Shown: positions 1 to 8,184 of the stretch, one piece after another | Layout of the letters: each line of letters begins with the position of its first letter | How positions within the stretch are numbered: the first letter of the stretch is position 1 | Assembly (NCBI GenBank): GCA_041744755.1 | Contig: JBGTKC010000064.1 | Coordinates: 1 to 64,000, forward strand | Direction: 5' to 3' | DNA from: CALDTK01 sp041744755 | GTDB lineage: Bacteria; Bacteroidota; Bacteroidia; Chitinophagales; Saprospiraceae | Length of the DNA stretch: 64,000 nt | Made by a program: the position numbers and the translations under genes | Notes under the pieces: generated by a model | Seen by the model: the letters and a program-made list of their open reading frames with translations, nothing else | What the model was told of the DNA's origin: nothing | The model's database searches: none

Positions 1-299
1 TCGTAGGCGTCGGCGTCGATGCGGGCTAAGAGTTGTCCGGCGCGCACGCTGTCGCCCTCCTTGACGAATAGCCTCACGACCTCCCCGCTGACGTCGCTCG
101 AAATGCCGACGTCGGTCACGGGGAAGATGCGACCCGAAGCGCTCACGCGCTCTTCGATAGTCGTGCTCGCGACCGTGCCGAACTCCACGGCCGTACCCTC
201 CTTGCGGTTGCTTCGCTTGACGAGCGTCCAGGCGACGATGCCCCCCACGACCAGCACGGCCGCGAGGATCCACAGATTGCGTTTGGTAGTCTTAGTCAT
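1..299 (-). CDS. RND efflux periplasmic adaptor subunit (N-terminal part)
   Basis: The gene starts with ATG at 299 and runs off the left edge, so only about 99 residues are visible. They show a short basic N-terminus, one membrane anchor or signal segment (about residues 9-22) and the beginning of a biotinyl-lipoyl-like region ending in VKEGDSVRAGQLLARID, the classic hairpin entry of HlyD/MacA-type adaptors. Such proteins bridge an inner-membrane pump and an outer-membrane TolC channel across the periplasm. It lies 11 nt downstream of a TolC-family gene on the same strand, so the two are almost certainly one efflux operon. Whether the pump is a MacB-type ABC protein or an RND protein cannot be seen; it should lie beyond the edge. 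Confidence 0.85.
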   Translation of the reverse strand, partial: MTKTTKRNLWILAAVLVVGGIVAWTLVKRSNRKEGTAVEFGTVASTTIEERVSASGRIFPVTDVGISSDVSGEVVRLFVKEGDSVRAGQLLARIDADAY

Positions 300-310
300 G
301 TCGAGTGGGC

Positions 311-1738
311 TTATAAAGCGAGCGGGCGACCGAGGTAAAAATCAATTACCTTGGCATTGAAGACGTACTGGTAGCGGGCGCGCAACAGGGCAATTTGGGC
401 CTGCTCGAGCAAGAGCTGTTGGTCGGAAAGGTCGAAGTCGCTGCCGGAGCCCAGTTCCAGACGGCGTGTCGCCGCATCGTAGGCAGCCTGCGCGGCGGCG
501 AGGGTGCGGCGCGCAGCCACCACCTCGGAGCGGGCGTTTTGAGCGTTGAGCAACGCCTGGTCGACCTCAATCCGGAAGTCGAGCTCGGCCTGCGACCGCT
601 GGATGCGGGCCTGCTCCTGGAGGCTCTGCGCCCGCGAGACGGCGGCATTGTTGAGGCCCTGATTGAAGATCGGCACGCGCAAGCTGAGCCCGACGGACTG
701 GCCGAAGAAGTCGTTGAACTGCTGCCCGATCGGCGTGCGACTCTGCGTAACATTGGGTTGGAGGAAGCCAATGGTAGCCTCCTGGCCGTTAAACACGATC
801 TTCTGGTCGTTTTGCACGAAAGTGCCATCGTCTAGGAAGCTCCGCGCGGAGCTACTGTAGCGGGTGTTCGCCTGACCGAAGGCACTGAGCGAGGGACGCA
901 GGCCCGCGCGCGCGAGCTCGGTACTGAATTCGGCCGCCTGCTCGGCGAACTCTGCCGCCCGCAGTCGTGGTTGTCGCGTGCGGGCTTCGGCGAGCAGCTC
1001 CGGGGAGGACACCTCGGCAAGCTGAACGGCATCGAGGTCGAGGGTCTCGGCGTTCGCGAGCACCACGGGCTGGTCGGCCGGCATGCGCATGAGTTGCGAG
1101 AGCCGCAAGAGCGCGAGCGACCGAGCGTTCCGAGCCGCGACCACGCCTTGCTGCTGACGCGCCACGGCCGCCTCCAGCTCGAAGCGCTCTACCGGGGCGA
1201 CGAGGCCGGCGGAGATACGTGCCTCCATGGTGCGGAGCTGGGCGCTGAACTGCGCCTCGCGACTCTCGGCGTTGCCGAGTGCCTCCTCGGCCAGGAGAGC
1301 CTCGAGGTAAAGCTGCGCCGCCCGAAGCGCAATATCTTGCCTGCTGGCGGCTACCGTCGCCTCGGCGGAAGCGAGGTTAGCCTCGTTGCGGGAGATCGTG
1401 TTACGGATGCGGCCCCCGCCGTAGAGTGTTACCCCAGCGTCGAGCGAGTAACGCATAAAGCCGATACTCTGGCGTTTGAGGCTATTGGTGGTGGGGTCGA
1501 CGTTGAGACCGAACTGATAACCGCCGATGCCTTCTGCAGACAGCGTCGGATACTGCGCGAGCTTACTTTGGCGCAAGTTAACCCGCTCTTGATCCAATTC
1601 CTGCTCGGCGTTCTCGACGCCGAGACTCTGGTCGACTGCCCGATCAACCACCTGCTGGAGGCTCATCACCTGAGCAGTGCTCGCCGGCAAGCACAACAGA
1701 CATAGGGCAGCAGACGCGAGGTAGAGACGGGAGGACAT
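311..1738 (-). CDS. TolC family outer membrane efflux protein
   Basis: A 475-residue protein with a signal peptide ending near STAQ (about residue 23) and then two long alpha-helical repeats rich in Q, E, A and R, typical of the TolC/OEP fold (usual length 420-500). The outer membrane channel would work with the adaptor encoded 11 nt downstream. I chose ATG 1738 over an upstream in-frame ATG because it puts a clean hydrophobic signal at the N-terminus. No Shine-Dalgarno is visible. A copy of the window's hairpin motif (808-825) lies within the gene. Substrate specificity cannot be inferred. Confidence 0.9.
   Translation of the reverse strand: MSSRLYLASAALCLLCLPASTAQVMSLQQVVDRAVDQSLGVENAEQELDQERVNLRQSKLAQYPTLSAEGIGGYQFGLNVDPTTNSLKRQSIGFMRYSLDAGVTLYGGGRIRNTISRNEANLASAEATVAASRQDIALRAAQLYLEALLAEEALGNAESREAQFSAQLRTMEARISAGLVAPVERFELEAAVARQQQGVVAARNARSLALLRLSQLMRMPADQPVVLANAETLDLDAVQLAEVSSPELLAEARTRQPRLRAAEFAEQAAEFSTELARAGLRPSLSAFGQANTRYSSSARSFLDDGTFVQNDQKIVFNGQEATIGFLQPNVTQSRTPIGQQFNDFFGQSVGLSLRVPIFNQGLNNAAVSRAQSLQEQARIQRSQAELDFRIEVDQALLNAQNARSEVVAARRTLAAAQAAYDAATRRLELGSGSDFDLSDQQLLLEQAQIALLRARYQYVFNAKVIDFYLGRPLAL
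808..825 (+). repeat. GTTTT-GNAA mini-hairpin motif, copy 1
   Basis: CGTTTTGCACGAAAGTGC. The stem is one pair longer than usual (GCAC/GTGC) and the loop is GAAA. It lies antisense inside the TolC gene. This copy is valuable because its stem differs from all others yet stays fully paired. Confidence 0.6.
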
Positions 1739-1886
1739 AACGAACGGGTTTGTGCTGCTCCTCCGCAAAAGTCTCTCGCGAGAGATTCAGCGGGGAAGTA
1801 GTCCAAACCTAAAAGCTCTCTCACGGCTAGTGGGCCGCTGTTGGACGAAGGTTGGAAAATGCCGGACGAACGCCCAGCCCATAGGT

Positions 1887-3263
1887 CTAGCGCCGTAGAT
1901 TCGAGCTCGTACCCGAAGGATCAATTTGGAAGTACCGGTAGCCTACAAGCCGGTCGTAGCGCGCTCCATATGGCCGGTAGTAGAGCAGGAAATTATAGTG
2001 ATTTTCGGTGGCGAAACTATTGCCCTCCACCTCGGACCACGACGGGGCCACCGTCGCGTCTGCCAGACTCACGTAGGCATAGTCGTAATATCCTTGCCTG
2101 AGCAATGTCCGGAAGACGTAGCTGCGCGTCAGCTCATTGTACACGCCCTTGTTGGCCTCGTTGAGTTGATACCCATTGTACGCTCCGTATACGTACAGCG
2201 GCTCGATGCTGCGATCGCGCTCGCTGCGCAGGGAGAAGATCGTCGTCGCGTAGTCCGAACGACCGCTGAGGCGATTGTCGAAGTCGCCGAGGACAAACTT
2301 TCCGTTGATGTCGAGGCGGACTTCAACAGCGTCGTCGACGCGGTAGAGGTCGGGCCGCAAATAAACGGTAATGCCGCCGTCGTCCTCAACCACCTCGTCG
2401 ACTTGCCCGCCGTCACTAAGCAGCGTGCGAATGTCTAGTCCGCGCCACTCGCGGTGCCCGGGGAAGACAAGGCGCCCGGGGAAGTCCCAGATGGCGTCCT
2501 CGCCGCTCAGTCTACGGGGGAGCTGGCCGTGGTAGGCGTAGCGCCAGTCGCCGTTCTGGATGACCGACAGCGTGAGGCTCCGTCGAGCGTCGTCGACCCT
2601 GGCTTCGCGGATGTTGGAAGACACCGTGAACTCCTGGTGCGTACGGTCGAGTTGCGCCTGTGTAGGGCGGCGGGCCTCGGGGGTCATCTTGAGCAGGTCT
2701 TCAAAGACGCAAAAGCGGAGGCGCGCGATGAGTTTGCCGGAGTCATCGTCGTAGAGCCGCAGGAAGTAGTTGCCGCTCACCTTCCAGGCGACGTACTGGT
2801 TGGGGAGCTGTAGTTGGTAGCTGGTGTAAGGGTTCGCGGTGGTGACGGATAGCCGGAAGTCGGTAACGTCACCCTCGCTGAAGGTCTGGAGATAGTCCAA
2901 CGTCGAGAGCCGGTCTACGTTCCAGTCGCGGTCGCAGTGCACGACGTCGTAGCGGAAGTCCTTCACGTCATCCTCGAGCCAGTCGAAAGAGAGCGTTAGG
3001 CGCCCGCCAACGAGCGGGACGAATGGATCGGCCAAGTCGGCGCCGGCCACGAGCTTCAGGCTCCGCAGGCGAGGGTCGAGCCACTCCCCTACCCCATCGA
3101 GCGTCTTGGCGGCTGCAGGCGAGACGCCTAGGTTGGCGGCATCAGTTTGCGCGAGCGTGGTCCCCTGGCTCGCGCAGGCGGACAGCGTCAGCATACAGGT
3201 GATGGCCAGGGGCCATTTGGCGTGTGACAGGTTTTGGCGAAAGCCGAAGAGGACGAGTTCCAT
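1887..3263 (-). CDS. Type IX secretion system plug protein (DUF5103)
   Basis: About 458 residues matching the DUF5103 / T9SS plug family, recognisable by FDWLEDDVKDFRYDVVHCDRDW-type segments and late beta-rich regions such as YGAYNGYQLNE. In T9SS the plug closes the periplasmic end of the SprA translocon pore. The N-terminus looks like a lipoprotein signal with the lipobox LSAC near residue 30. ATG codons at 3269 and 3263 both fit; neither gives a typical basic N-terminus, because residues 7-11 (GFRQN) are encoded by a perfect copy of the hairpin motif. A non-ATG start just after that copy is possible. The upstream glycosylase gene ends 22 nt before the chosen start. Confidence 0.82.
   Translation of the reverse strand: MELVLFGFRQNLSHAKWPLAITCMLTLSACASQGTTLAQTDAANLGVSPAAAKTLDGVGEWLDPRLRSLKLVAGADLADPFVPLVGGRLTLSFDWLEDDVKDFRYDVVHCDRDWNVDRLSTLDYLQTFSEGDVTDFRLSVTTANPYTSYQLQLPNQYVAWKVSGNYFLRLYDDDSGKLIARLRFCVFEDLLKMTPEARRPTQAQLDRTHQEFTVSSNIREARVDDARRSLTLSVIQNGDWRYAYHGQLPRRLSGEDAIWDFPGRLVFPGHREWRGLDIRTLLSDGGQVDEVVEDDGGITVYLRPDLYRVDDAVEVRLDINGKFVLGDFDNRLSGRSDYATTIFSLRSERDRSIEPLYVYGAYNGYQLNEANKGVYNELTRSYVFRTLLRQGYYDYAYVSLADATVAPSWSEVEGNSFATENHYNFLLYYRPYGARYDRLVGYRYFQIDPSGTSSNLRR
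3230..3245 (+). repeat. GTTTT-GNAA mini-hairpin motif, copy 2 (perfect)
   Basis: GGTTTTGGCGAAAGCC, the type sequence: stem GGC/GCC, loop GAAA. It sits in the first codons of the T9SS plug gene, antisense, and partly replaces the expected signal-peptide N-terminus. Confidence 0.9.
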
Positions 3264-3285
3264 GAGCATAAGCGCGATGCAAACG

Positions 3286-3900
3286 CTATTTAGCGGGTGA
3301 GGTATACGGGTTACCGCTTTCGCGAAAACGCCAGGGCCACGCCGCGCACTCCTCGGAGTAGGCAACCCCGACTCTAGGTCCGGCAATGATCGCGGACGCC
3401 GCGACTGAGTTGAGCACCCCCCGCAACTGAATTACGGCATCCCCAGCGAGGAGGTCGACGCCGTAGTGATGGCGCGTGATTGCGAGCGCCTGGCAGACGA
3501 GCGCCGGGCCGTTGCCAATACGCGGCAAGATTGATGGAAGCTTTCGGCGTGCGAGCATGGCGTCGGTTCCGAAGAGCGGCTCGACGGCGCGAACGAGGAC
3601 GGCGTCGGGCTGGCCGCGGGGTCCGGTGACGACGTTGAACATGGAGTGGAGGCCGTAAATGAGATAGACGTACGCGTGGCCAGCGGCCCCGAAGAAGATG
3701 TCCGTACGGGCGGTGCGCTTGTAGCCATAGCTGTGGGCTGCCTTATCGTCGGCGCCGCGATAGGCCTCGGTCTCGACGACGCGACCGGCGGCGTGGATGC
3801 CGTCAATCCAGGAGTGAAGTTCGACGCCGATGAGAGCACGCGCGTGGTCCACCACGTTGCCGTCGGTTAGCGCTTCGCGCGACAGCGGCCTTCTCGACAC
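3286..3900 (-). CDS. DNA-3-methyladenine glycosylase (AAG/MPG family)
   Basis: 204 residues, the usual size of bacterial AAG/MPG proteins, which excise alkylated purines such as 3-methyladenine and hypoxanthine to start base excision repair. Family signatures are VETEAYRGADDKAAHS (containing the catalytic Glu), the YGLHSMFNVVTG segment and VLVRAVEP. The start is GTG at 3900, directly abutting the stop of the upstream lipoprotein gene at 3901, so translation is probably coupled. A hairpin-motif copy encodes RFRES close to the C-terminus, in a part that is not conserved. Confidence 0.92.
   Translation of the reverse strand: MSRRPLSREALTDGNVVDHARALIGVELHSWIDGIHAAGRVVETEAYRGADDKAAHSYGYKRTARTDIFFGAAGHAYVYLIYGLHSMFNVVTGPRGQPDAVLVRAVEPLFGTDAMLARRKLPSILPRIGNGPALVCQALAITRHHYGVDLLAGDAVIQLRGVLNSVAASAIIAGPRVGVAYSEECAAWPWRFRESGNPYTSPAK
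3315..3330 (-). repeat. GTTTT-GNAA mini-hairpin motif, copy 3
   Basis: CGTTTTCGCGAAAGCG on the minus strand: stem CGC/GCG, loop GAAA. Both outer bases changed together relative to the type copy. It lies 85 nt from copy 2 in opposite orientation, in the 3' end of the glycosylase gene. Confidence 0.7.
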
Positions 3901-4305
3901 CTACTTCACCAAGATGAGCTCGATCAAACCAGCAGCGCCGCGCGGACCGTACCGCGCGATAGCGTCGACGGGCTGCAGGACTCTCACCGCGCGGATGCTG
4001 TTGAGTGGGAAGAGGGCCTCGGCCTGTGACATCGACGGGATCAGCACGTCGTCGACGAGGAACTGCATTTCGGCACTCGCGCTGTTGAGCGAGGAGGCCC
4101 CGCGGTAGACGACCGTCTCTCCGGTGACCTGGACGTTGGGCAGGTTGCGTACCACTTGCGACAATGAGCTGTAGCGATCCTGCAAGGAGGTCTCGCCCTT
4201 GGCCATAGCCTCCTTATTCGATCCGCAGCCGCTCGCCAGGGCGAGGGCGAAGAGGAGGGCTAAACAGACGACGTGTAGTTTCGGCAAAGTAGTTGTCTGC
4301 TTCAT
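3901..4305 (-). CDS. TonB-receptor plug-like lipoprotein
   Basis: 134 residues with a lipoprotein signal (lipobox ASGC at about residues 24-27) followed by a single domain resembling the plug of TonB-dependent receptors: VYRGASSLN, QFLVDDVLIP, IRAVRVLQPVDAIARYGPRGAAGLI. There is no beta-barrel. Small stand-alone plug-like lipoproteins of this kind are common in Bacteroidota; their role is unknown. It is 9 nt downstream of guaB on the same strand and abuts the glycosylase gene, so guaB, this gene and the glycosylase gene may share a transcript. Confidence 0.75.
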   Translation of the reverse strand: MKQTTTLPKLHVVCLALLFALALASGCGSNKEAMAKGETSLQDRYSSLSQVVRNLPNVQVTGETVVYRGASSLNSASAEMQFLVDDVLIPSMSQAEALFPLNSIRAVRVLQPVDAIARYGPRGAAGLIELILVK

Positions 4306-4314
4306 CCTGCTAAA

Positions 4315-5832
4315 TTAGCCACGCGCGGAATAATTCGGTGCCTCTTTTGTGATAGTTACGTTGTGCGGGTGACTTTCGATCATTCCGGCACCCGAGATAC
4401 GGACGAATTTAGCCTGCTTGAGCTCCTCGATGGTGCCCGCGCCGCAGTAGCCCATGCCGGCGCGAAGACCGCCGAGGTACTGGACTACTACCTCCCCGAG
4501 ATTACCCTTGAAAGGCACGCGGCCTTCGATCCCCTCGGGGACGAGCTTCTTGATATCGTCTTCGACATCTTGGAAGTAGCGATCCTTGGAGCCTTTCTCC
4601 ATCGCCCCGAGTGACCCCATGCCACGGTAGACCTTGAACTTGCGACCATCCATGAGGATGGTCTCCCCAGGGGCCTCCTCGACGCCCGCGAAGAGACTGC
4701 CCCCCATGACCGTGTCTGCACCAGCGGCGAGGGCCTTCACGATGTCGCCGGAGTAGCGGATGCCGCCGTCGGCGATGACGGTCACCCCGGTGCCCCGTAA
4801 CGCCTGCGCGACTTCGTAGATGGCCGAGAGTTGAGGTACCCCGACGCCCGCCACCACGCGCGTGGTGCAGATCGAGCCCGGGCCCACGCCCACCTTCACC
4901 CCATCGGCACCCGCCTCCGCCAGCGCGAGGGCGGCCGCACCGGTAGCGACATTGCCGCCGACCACTTGGAGGTCGGGGAAAGTGCGCTTCACGGCGCGTA
5001 CGGCGTCGAGTACACCGCGGCTGTGGCCGTGGGCCGTATCGATACACACGGCGTCCACGCCGACGTCTACCAGGGCGCTCACTCGCTCATGGAGGTCGTG
5101 CGTTACGCCTACCGCCGCCGCGACCACCAGTCGCCCGAAGGAGTCCTTACAGGAGTTAGGGTAGTTCTGGACCTTCATGATGTCCTTGTAGGTTATTAGT
5201 CCGACGAGCTTGCCCTTCGCATCTACCACCGGCAGCTTCTCGATCTTATGGCGCTGCAGGATAAACTTGGCTTCTTCGAGTGTGGTGTTGGGCGGGGCGG
5301 TGATGAGGTTTCGGGCCGTCATGATGTCGCTCACGGGGCGGCTCACGGCAATCTCGAACCGGAGGTCACGATTCGTGAGGATACCGACGAGCTGGCCGGC
5401 GTCCCCGACGATCGGTATGCCGCCGATGTGGTAGCGGCGCATGAGGTCGAGGGCGTCGCTGACGCGAGCGTCGACCTTGAGGGTGACCGGGTCGATGATC
5501 ATGCCCGACTCCGAGCGCTTGACGGAGCGGACCTGCTCTGCCTGCTGTGCGATGGTCATGTTTTTGTGGATCACGCCAATCCCGCCCTGGCGAGCGATCG
5601 CGATCGCCAGGTCCTTCTCGGTGACGGTGTCCATCGCGGCGCTTACGATTGGGGCCTTGAGTTCGAGGCCGCGAGTGAAGCGAGTCGAAAGGTTGACCTC
5701 CCGCGGAAGCACTTCAGAGTAGGCGGGCAGGAGGAGGACGTCGTCGAAGGTGAACCCTTCGGTGGCGAATTTTTCCGCGGTGCTCAATTGTCCGTTCGAC
5801 GACGGGCGGGCGCTTGTGTGGGCTTGGTCCAT
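4315..5832 (-). CDS. guaB: IMP dehydrogenase
   Basis: 505 residues. It oxidises IMP to XMP with NAD+, the committed step of GMP synthesis. The catalytic loop GPGSICTTR carries the nucleophilic Cys at about residue 322. A CBS-domain pair occupies roughly residues 105-225 (IPIVGDAGQLVGILTNRDL and LPVVDAKGKLVGLITYKDI), and IADGGIRYSGD marks the phosphate-binding region. The start is ATG 5832 (MDQAHTS). A TACCTTTG box ends only 3 nt upstream of this ATG, so the mRNA is probably leaderless or nearly so. Confidence 0.97.
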   Translation of the reverse strand: MDQAHTSARPSSNGQLSTAEKFATEGFTFDDVLLLPAYSEVLPREVNLSTRFTRGLELKAPIVSAAMDTVTEKDLAIAIARQGGIGVIHKNMTIAQQAEQVRSVKRSESGMIIDPVTLKVDARVSDALDLMRRYHIGGIPIVGDAGQLVGILTNRDLRFEIAVSRPVSDIMTARNLITAPPNTTLEEAKFILQRHKIEKLPVVDAKGKLVGLITYKDIMKVQNYPNSCKDSFGRLVVAAAVGVTHDLHERVSALVDVGVDAVCIDTAHGHSRGVLDAVRAVKRTFPDLQVVGGNVATGAAALALAEAGADGVKVGVGPGSICTTRVVAGVGVPQLSAIYEVAQALRGTGVTVIADGGIRYSGDIVKALAAGADTVMGGSLFAGVEEAPGETILMDGRKFKVYRGMGSLGAMEKGSKDRYFQDVEDDIKKLVPEGIEGRVPFKGNLGEVVVQYLGGLRAGMGYCGAGTIEELKQAKFVRISGAGMIESHPHNVTITKEAPNYSARG

Positions 5833-5835
5833 GCG

Positions 5836-5843
5836 CAAAGGTA
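5836..5843 (-). promoter_or_regulatory. Bacteroidota -7 promoter box of guaB (TACCTTTG)
   Basis: A perfect TAnnTTTG on the minus strand. Only CGC separates it from the guaB ATG; with the usual 3-6 nt between box and start site, transcription would begin at or next to the start codon. A hairpin-motif copy (5847-5862) lies directly upstream. I see no well-placed -33 TTTG. Confidence 0.65.
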
Positions 5844-5846
5844 GAG

Positions 5847-5862
5847 GGCTTACGCCAAAACC
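5847..5862 (-). repeat. GTTTT-GNAA mini-hairpin motif, copy 4
   Basis: GGTTTTGGCGTAAGCC on the minus strand: stem GGC/GCC, loop GTAA. Intergenic, between the divergent guaB and tadA genes and just upstream of the guaB -7 box. Confidence 0.85.
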
Positions 5863-5906
5863 CGCCGGCCGTCGTACGCATTACGGTCCTTTACCTTTCC
5901 ACCGAA

Positions 5907-6374
5907 ATGACAGACCAACTCCAGATCAACGCCTTCACCGACGAACACTTCATGAAACAGGCCATCCGCGAGGCACACGCGGCGGCCCTCGTCGATGAGG
6001 TTCCGGTCGGGGCGGTGATCGTGAGCAGGAACCGGATCATCGCTCGGGCCCACAACCAGACCGAGCGCCTCCAGGACGTCACCGCGCACGCGGAGATCCT
6101 CGCGCTCACTAGCGCCGCTAACCACCTCGGGAGTAAGCTCTTACCCGACTGCACCCTCTACGTGACGCTCGAGCCTTGCGCCATGTGCGCCGGGGCTTTA
6201 GCCTGGGCGCAACTCGGCCGACTGGTCTACGGCGCTCCGGACGAGAAGCGCGGCTTCATGACCTTCGGCAAGCGGATGCTCCACCCGAAAACCAAGGTGG
6301 AGTTCGGTATCCTGATGGAGGAGTGCGGTCAGCTCCTGACCAACTTTTTTGCGGCCCGGCGGGTGATGCCGTAG
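5907..6374 (+). CDS. tadA: tRNA adenosine(34) deaminase TadA
   Basis: 155 residues, normal for TadA, which converts A34 to inosine in the tRNA-Arg(ACG) anticodon. The zinc-binding and catalytic motifs are intact: HAEILAL (His ligand plus Glu proton shuttle) and EPCAMCAGAL (two Cys ligands). The start ATG 5907 gives MTDQLQINAF; an upstream extension is open but begins inside the guaB leader. A TACCTTTC sequence, one base off the -7 consensus, sits 7 nt upstream of the ATG. The gene is divergent from guaB. Confidence 0.93.
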   Translation: MTDQLQINAFTDEHFMKQAIREAHAAALVDEVPVGAVIVSRNRIIARAHNQTERLQDVTAHAEILALTSAANHLGSKLLPDCTLYVTLEPCAMCAGALAWAQLGRLVYGAPDEKRGFMTFGKRMLHPKTKVEFGILMEECGQLLTNFFAARRVMP

Positions 6375-6574
6375 TCACCGACTACACGTCGCAGCGAAAC
6401 GTGTCATGGTGAAAGCGTATACTGCCCTCGCCCTCAGCCTCCTGAATGGAGTCAATCCTCCTAGCCTAAGCGTAATCACGCGTGCGTCCGTGCGGCCTGC
6501 GAGGGAGGAATCCCGATAGATGCAAGAGCGTCGTCTCAAATTAATGCTTGCCGACCCTACACGGCAGACCGTTA

Positions 6575-6590
6575 CGTTTTGGCGGAAGCC
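6575..6590 (+). repeat. GTTTT-GNAA mini-hairpin motif, copy 5
   Basis: CGTTTTGGCGGAAGCC: stem GGC/GCC, loop GGAA. It lies in the 232-nt convergent gap between tadA and the secreted protein at 6607, in which I see nothing else. Confidence 0.8.
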
Positions 6591-6606
6591 GCCTCTTCAC
6601 CTAGAC

Positions 6607-7278
6607 CTAGTTACGGCCGGGTGTCGGCTTCTTGCTCGAGGCTACGTTGGCCTTCTTGATGATCTCAGCAGTCACGCGCTTGACAACCAGAGTCTCGGTC
6701 TCGTCGCCCATCGTCATCGAGACTTTGTAGACCCCTTCGGGGTTGGAGCTCAGGTCGACCACGAGGTCGTTGAGGCCGGCGGTCAACATGACCTCATCGA
6801 TGTACACACGCTCGCCAAGGAGGTTGCTCACAGCTAGCGTCATATCGCCATCCTTGACGGAGTCGATCGTCCACGAAAAGACATCCTGCGTCGCGACGTT
6901 TGACATGCGCGCCACCATGAAGTTGTTGGTGAAGACCTGCGGCACCGCGACGACGTCACCGTAGCTAAACGTACCGTCCTGGTCGACCTGCCTGAGGCGG
7001 TAGAAGCTCCGCGCAGCGTTGGCCATGATGTCGAGGAAGTTGTACTGCTTGACCTCCGAGCTCGTGCCCGCGGCCTCGACCTTGCCGATGTCGGCGAACG
7101 TAGCTCCGTCATCGGAGCGCTCGACAATGAATACGGCGTTGTCCTCCTCGTAGGCGGTGCTCCATCTGAGCATCGTGCCTACCTGAAGGTTCTGCCCTTC
7201 GAGGCCCTGGTCGTAGACGCAGGTGGCGCTCGCGGAGGAGGCCAGGAGTACGGCGGCCATCAAGGTAAGTAGCTTCAT
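6607..7278 (-). CDS. Secreted beta-rich protein, paralogue A
   Basis: 223 residues, function unknown. A signal peptide (cleavage near ASA, residue 19) is followed by a fibronectin type III-like stretch (LRWSTAYEEDNAVFIVERSDDG, FYRLRQVDQDGTFSYGDVV) and a second beta domain resembling a T9SS type A sorting tail (LLGERVYIDEVMLTAGLN, SSNPEGVYKVSM), then a Lys-rich end. The neighbouring gene at 7309 has the same architecture in the same order, so the two are tandem duplicates. Export through T9SS is plausible but unproven, because the terminal extension is atypical. Confidence 0.7.
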   Translation of the reverse strand: MKLLTLMAAVLLASSASATCVYDQGLEGQNLQVGTMLRWSTAYEEDNAVFIVERSDDGATFADIGKVEAAGTSSEVKQYNFLDIMANAARSFYRLRQVDQDGTFSYGDVVAVPQVFTNNFMVARMSNVATQDVFSWTIDSVKDGDMTLAVSNLLGERVYIDEVMLTAGLNDLVVDLSSNPEGVYKVSMTMGDETETLVVKRVTAEIIKKANVASSKKPTPGRN

Positions 7279-7308
7279 GTCGGTAGGTCGGCTTGCTCTC
7301 GCGAGGGT

Positions 7309-7953
7309 TTAGTCGTTGCTGCGCACCATGGGTGCGAACCCGGCATCGCCGGGGGCTTTCATGAAGGCCAAGCTTTCGGCGAGGTCGTCGCCGGAGACCT
7401 TTAGCCGGTAGGCGCCAGGGGCGAGGCCGCCGACAGGAATGGACAACTGATTCATACCGGGCTGGACGAGTAGCTCATGACGGAGCACAGGTTTGCCCAC
7501 GAAATCGAGCAATTCACATGCCAGAATATTGACATTTGAAGCCTCCACTTCGAACTCGAAGACGTCCTTGGCCTCGACAGAGTAGCCGCCGGCGAGATAC
7601 CAGGTGGGGCGACTCGTCGCGGGGGCTTCGGCGAGGGCGCTGTGGGACGAGGAACCGCTGCGATCGAAGCTGGTGATCCGGTAGTAGATTTTAGTCCCTG
7701 GGCGCTGCGTGTCGAGGAAGCTGTAGTGTTCAGTCAATCCGCCGTCGGCCTCAACGCGGGAGATGACCTCGAAGGCGAACCCGTCCGCGCTGCGCTCGAC
7801 GTTGAAGCCCGATACCTCCGCCGATTCGCAGCTCCAACTCAACATGGCGCCGACGGGCAGGTACCGGATCTCGAGGCTCGCTACCGGCGTGCTGGCGCGT
7901 GCGAGCTGCGTCAGCGAGGTGGCGATTAGGAGCAATATGAGACGAATCTTCAT
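7309..7953 (-). CDS. Secreted beta-rich protein, paralogue B
   Basis: 214 residues, paralogue of the next gene on the strand. It shows a signal peptide (to about residue 20), the matching fibronectin-like segment (LSWSCESAEVSGFNVERSADG, YYRITSFDRSG) and a C-terminal domain with MNQLSIPVGGLAPGAYRLKV, typical of T9SS sorting tails. The gap between the two genes is 30 nt, suggesting one transcript with this gene first. Their sequences have diverged strongly outside the core positions. No enzymatic motif is visible; an adhesin or surface structural role would be a guess. Confidence 0.7.
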   Translation of the reverse strand: MKIRLILLLIATSLTQLARASTPVASLEIRYLPVGAMLSWSCESAEVSGFNVERSADGFAFEVISRVEADGGLTEHYSFLDTQRPGTKIYYRITSFDRSGSSSHSALAEAPATSRPTWYLAGGYSVEAKDVFEFEVEASNVNILACELLDFVGKPVLRHELLVQPGMNQLSIPVGGLAPGAYRLKVSGDDLAESLAFMKAPGDAGFAPMVRSND

Positions 7954-8093
7954 AACTTCCGTGAGACGGTTTGGTACGAGCTAAGTACTTCAATTCCCCG
8001 GCCACAATGCCTCTGCGGCACCAGCCCTTCGTCGAGCTGTAGGCGGCGGCCCGTGTTTGACCCCCGGACGGCGCCCACCGTTCCCAACCGTTA

Positions 8094-8109
8094 AGCTTGC
8101 GCTAAAACG
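8094..8109 (-). repeat. GTTTT-GNAA mini-hairpin motif, copy 6
   Basis: CGTTTTAGCGCAAGCT on the minus strand: stem AGC/GCT (outer pair A-T instead of G-C), loop GCAA. Intergenic, between divergent genes at 7953 and 8185. It diverges in sequence but the stem stays paired. Confidence 0.65.
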
Positions 8110-8184
8110 CCCGCGATCTTCGCCAGCCGACGGGCGGGGTCGAGAGTTTAGCCCGAGCTTCGCGGCGTCGAGTAACCTACGCTT

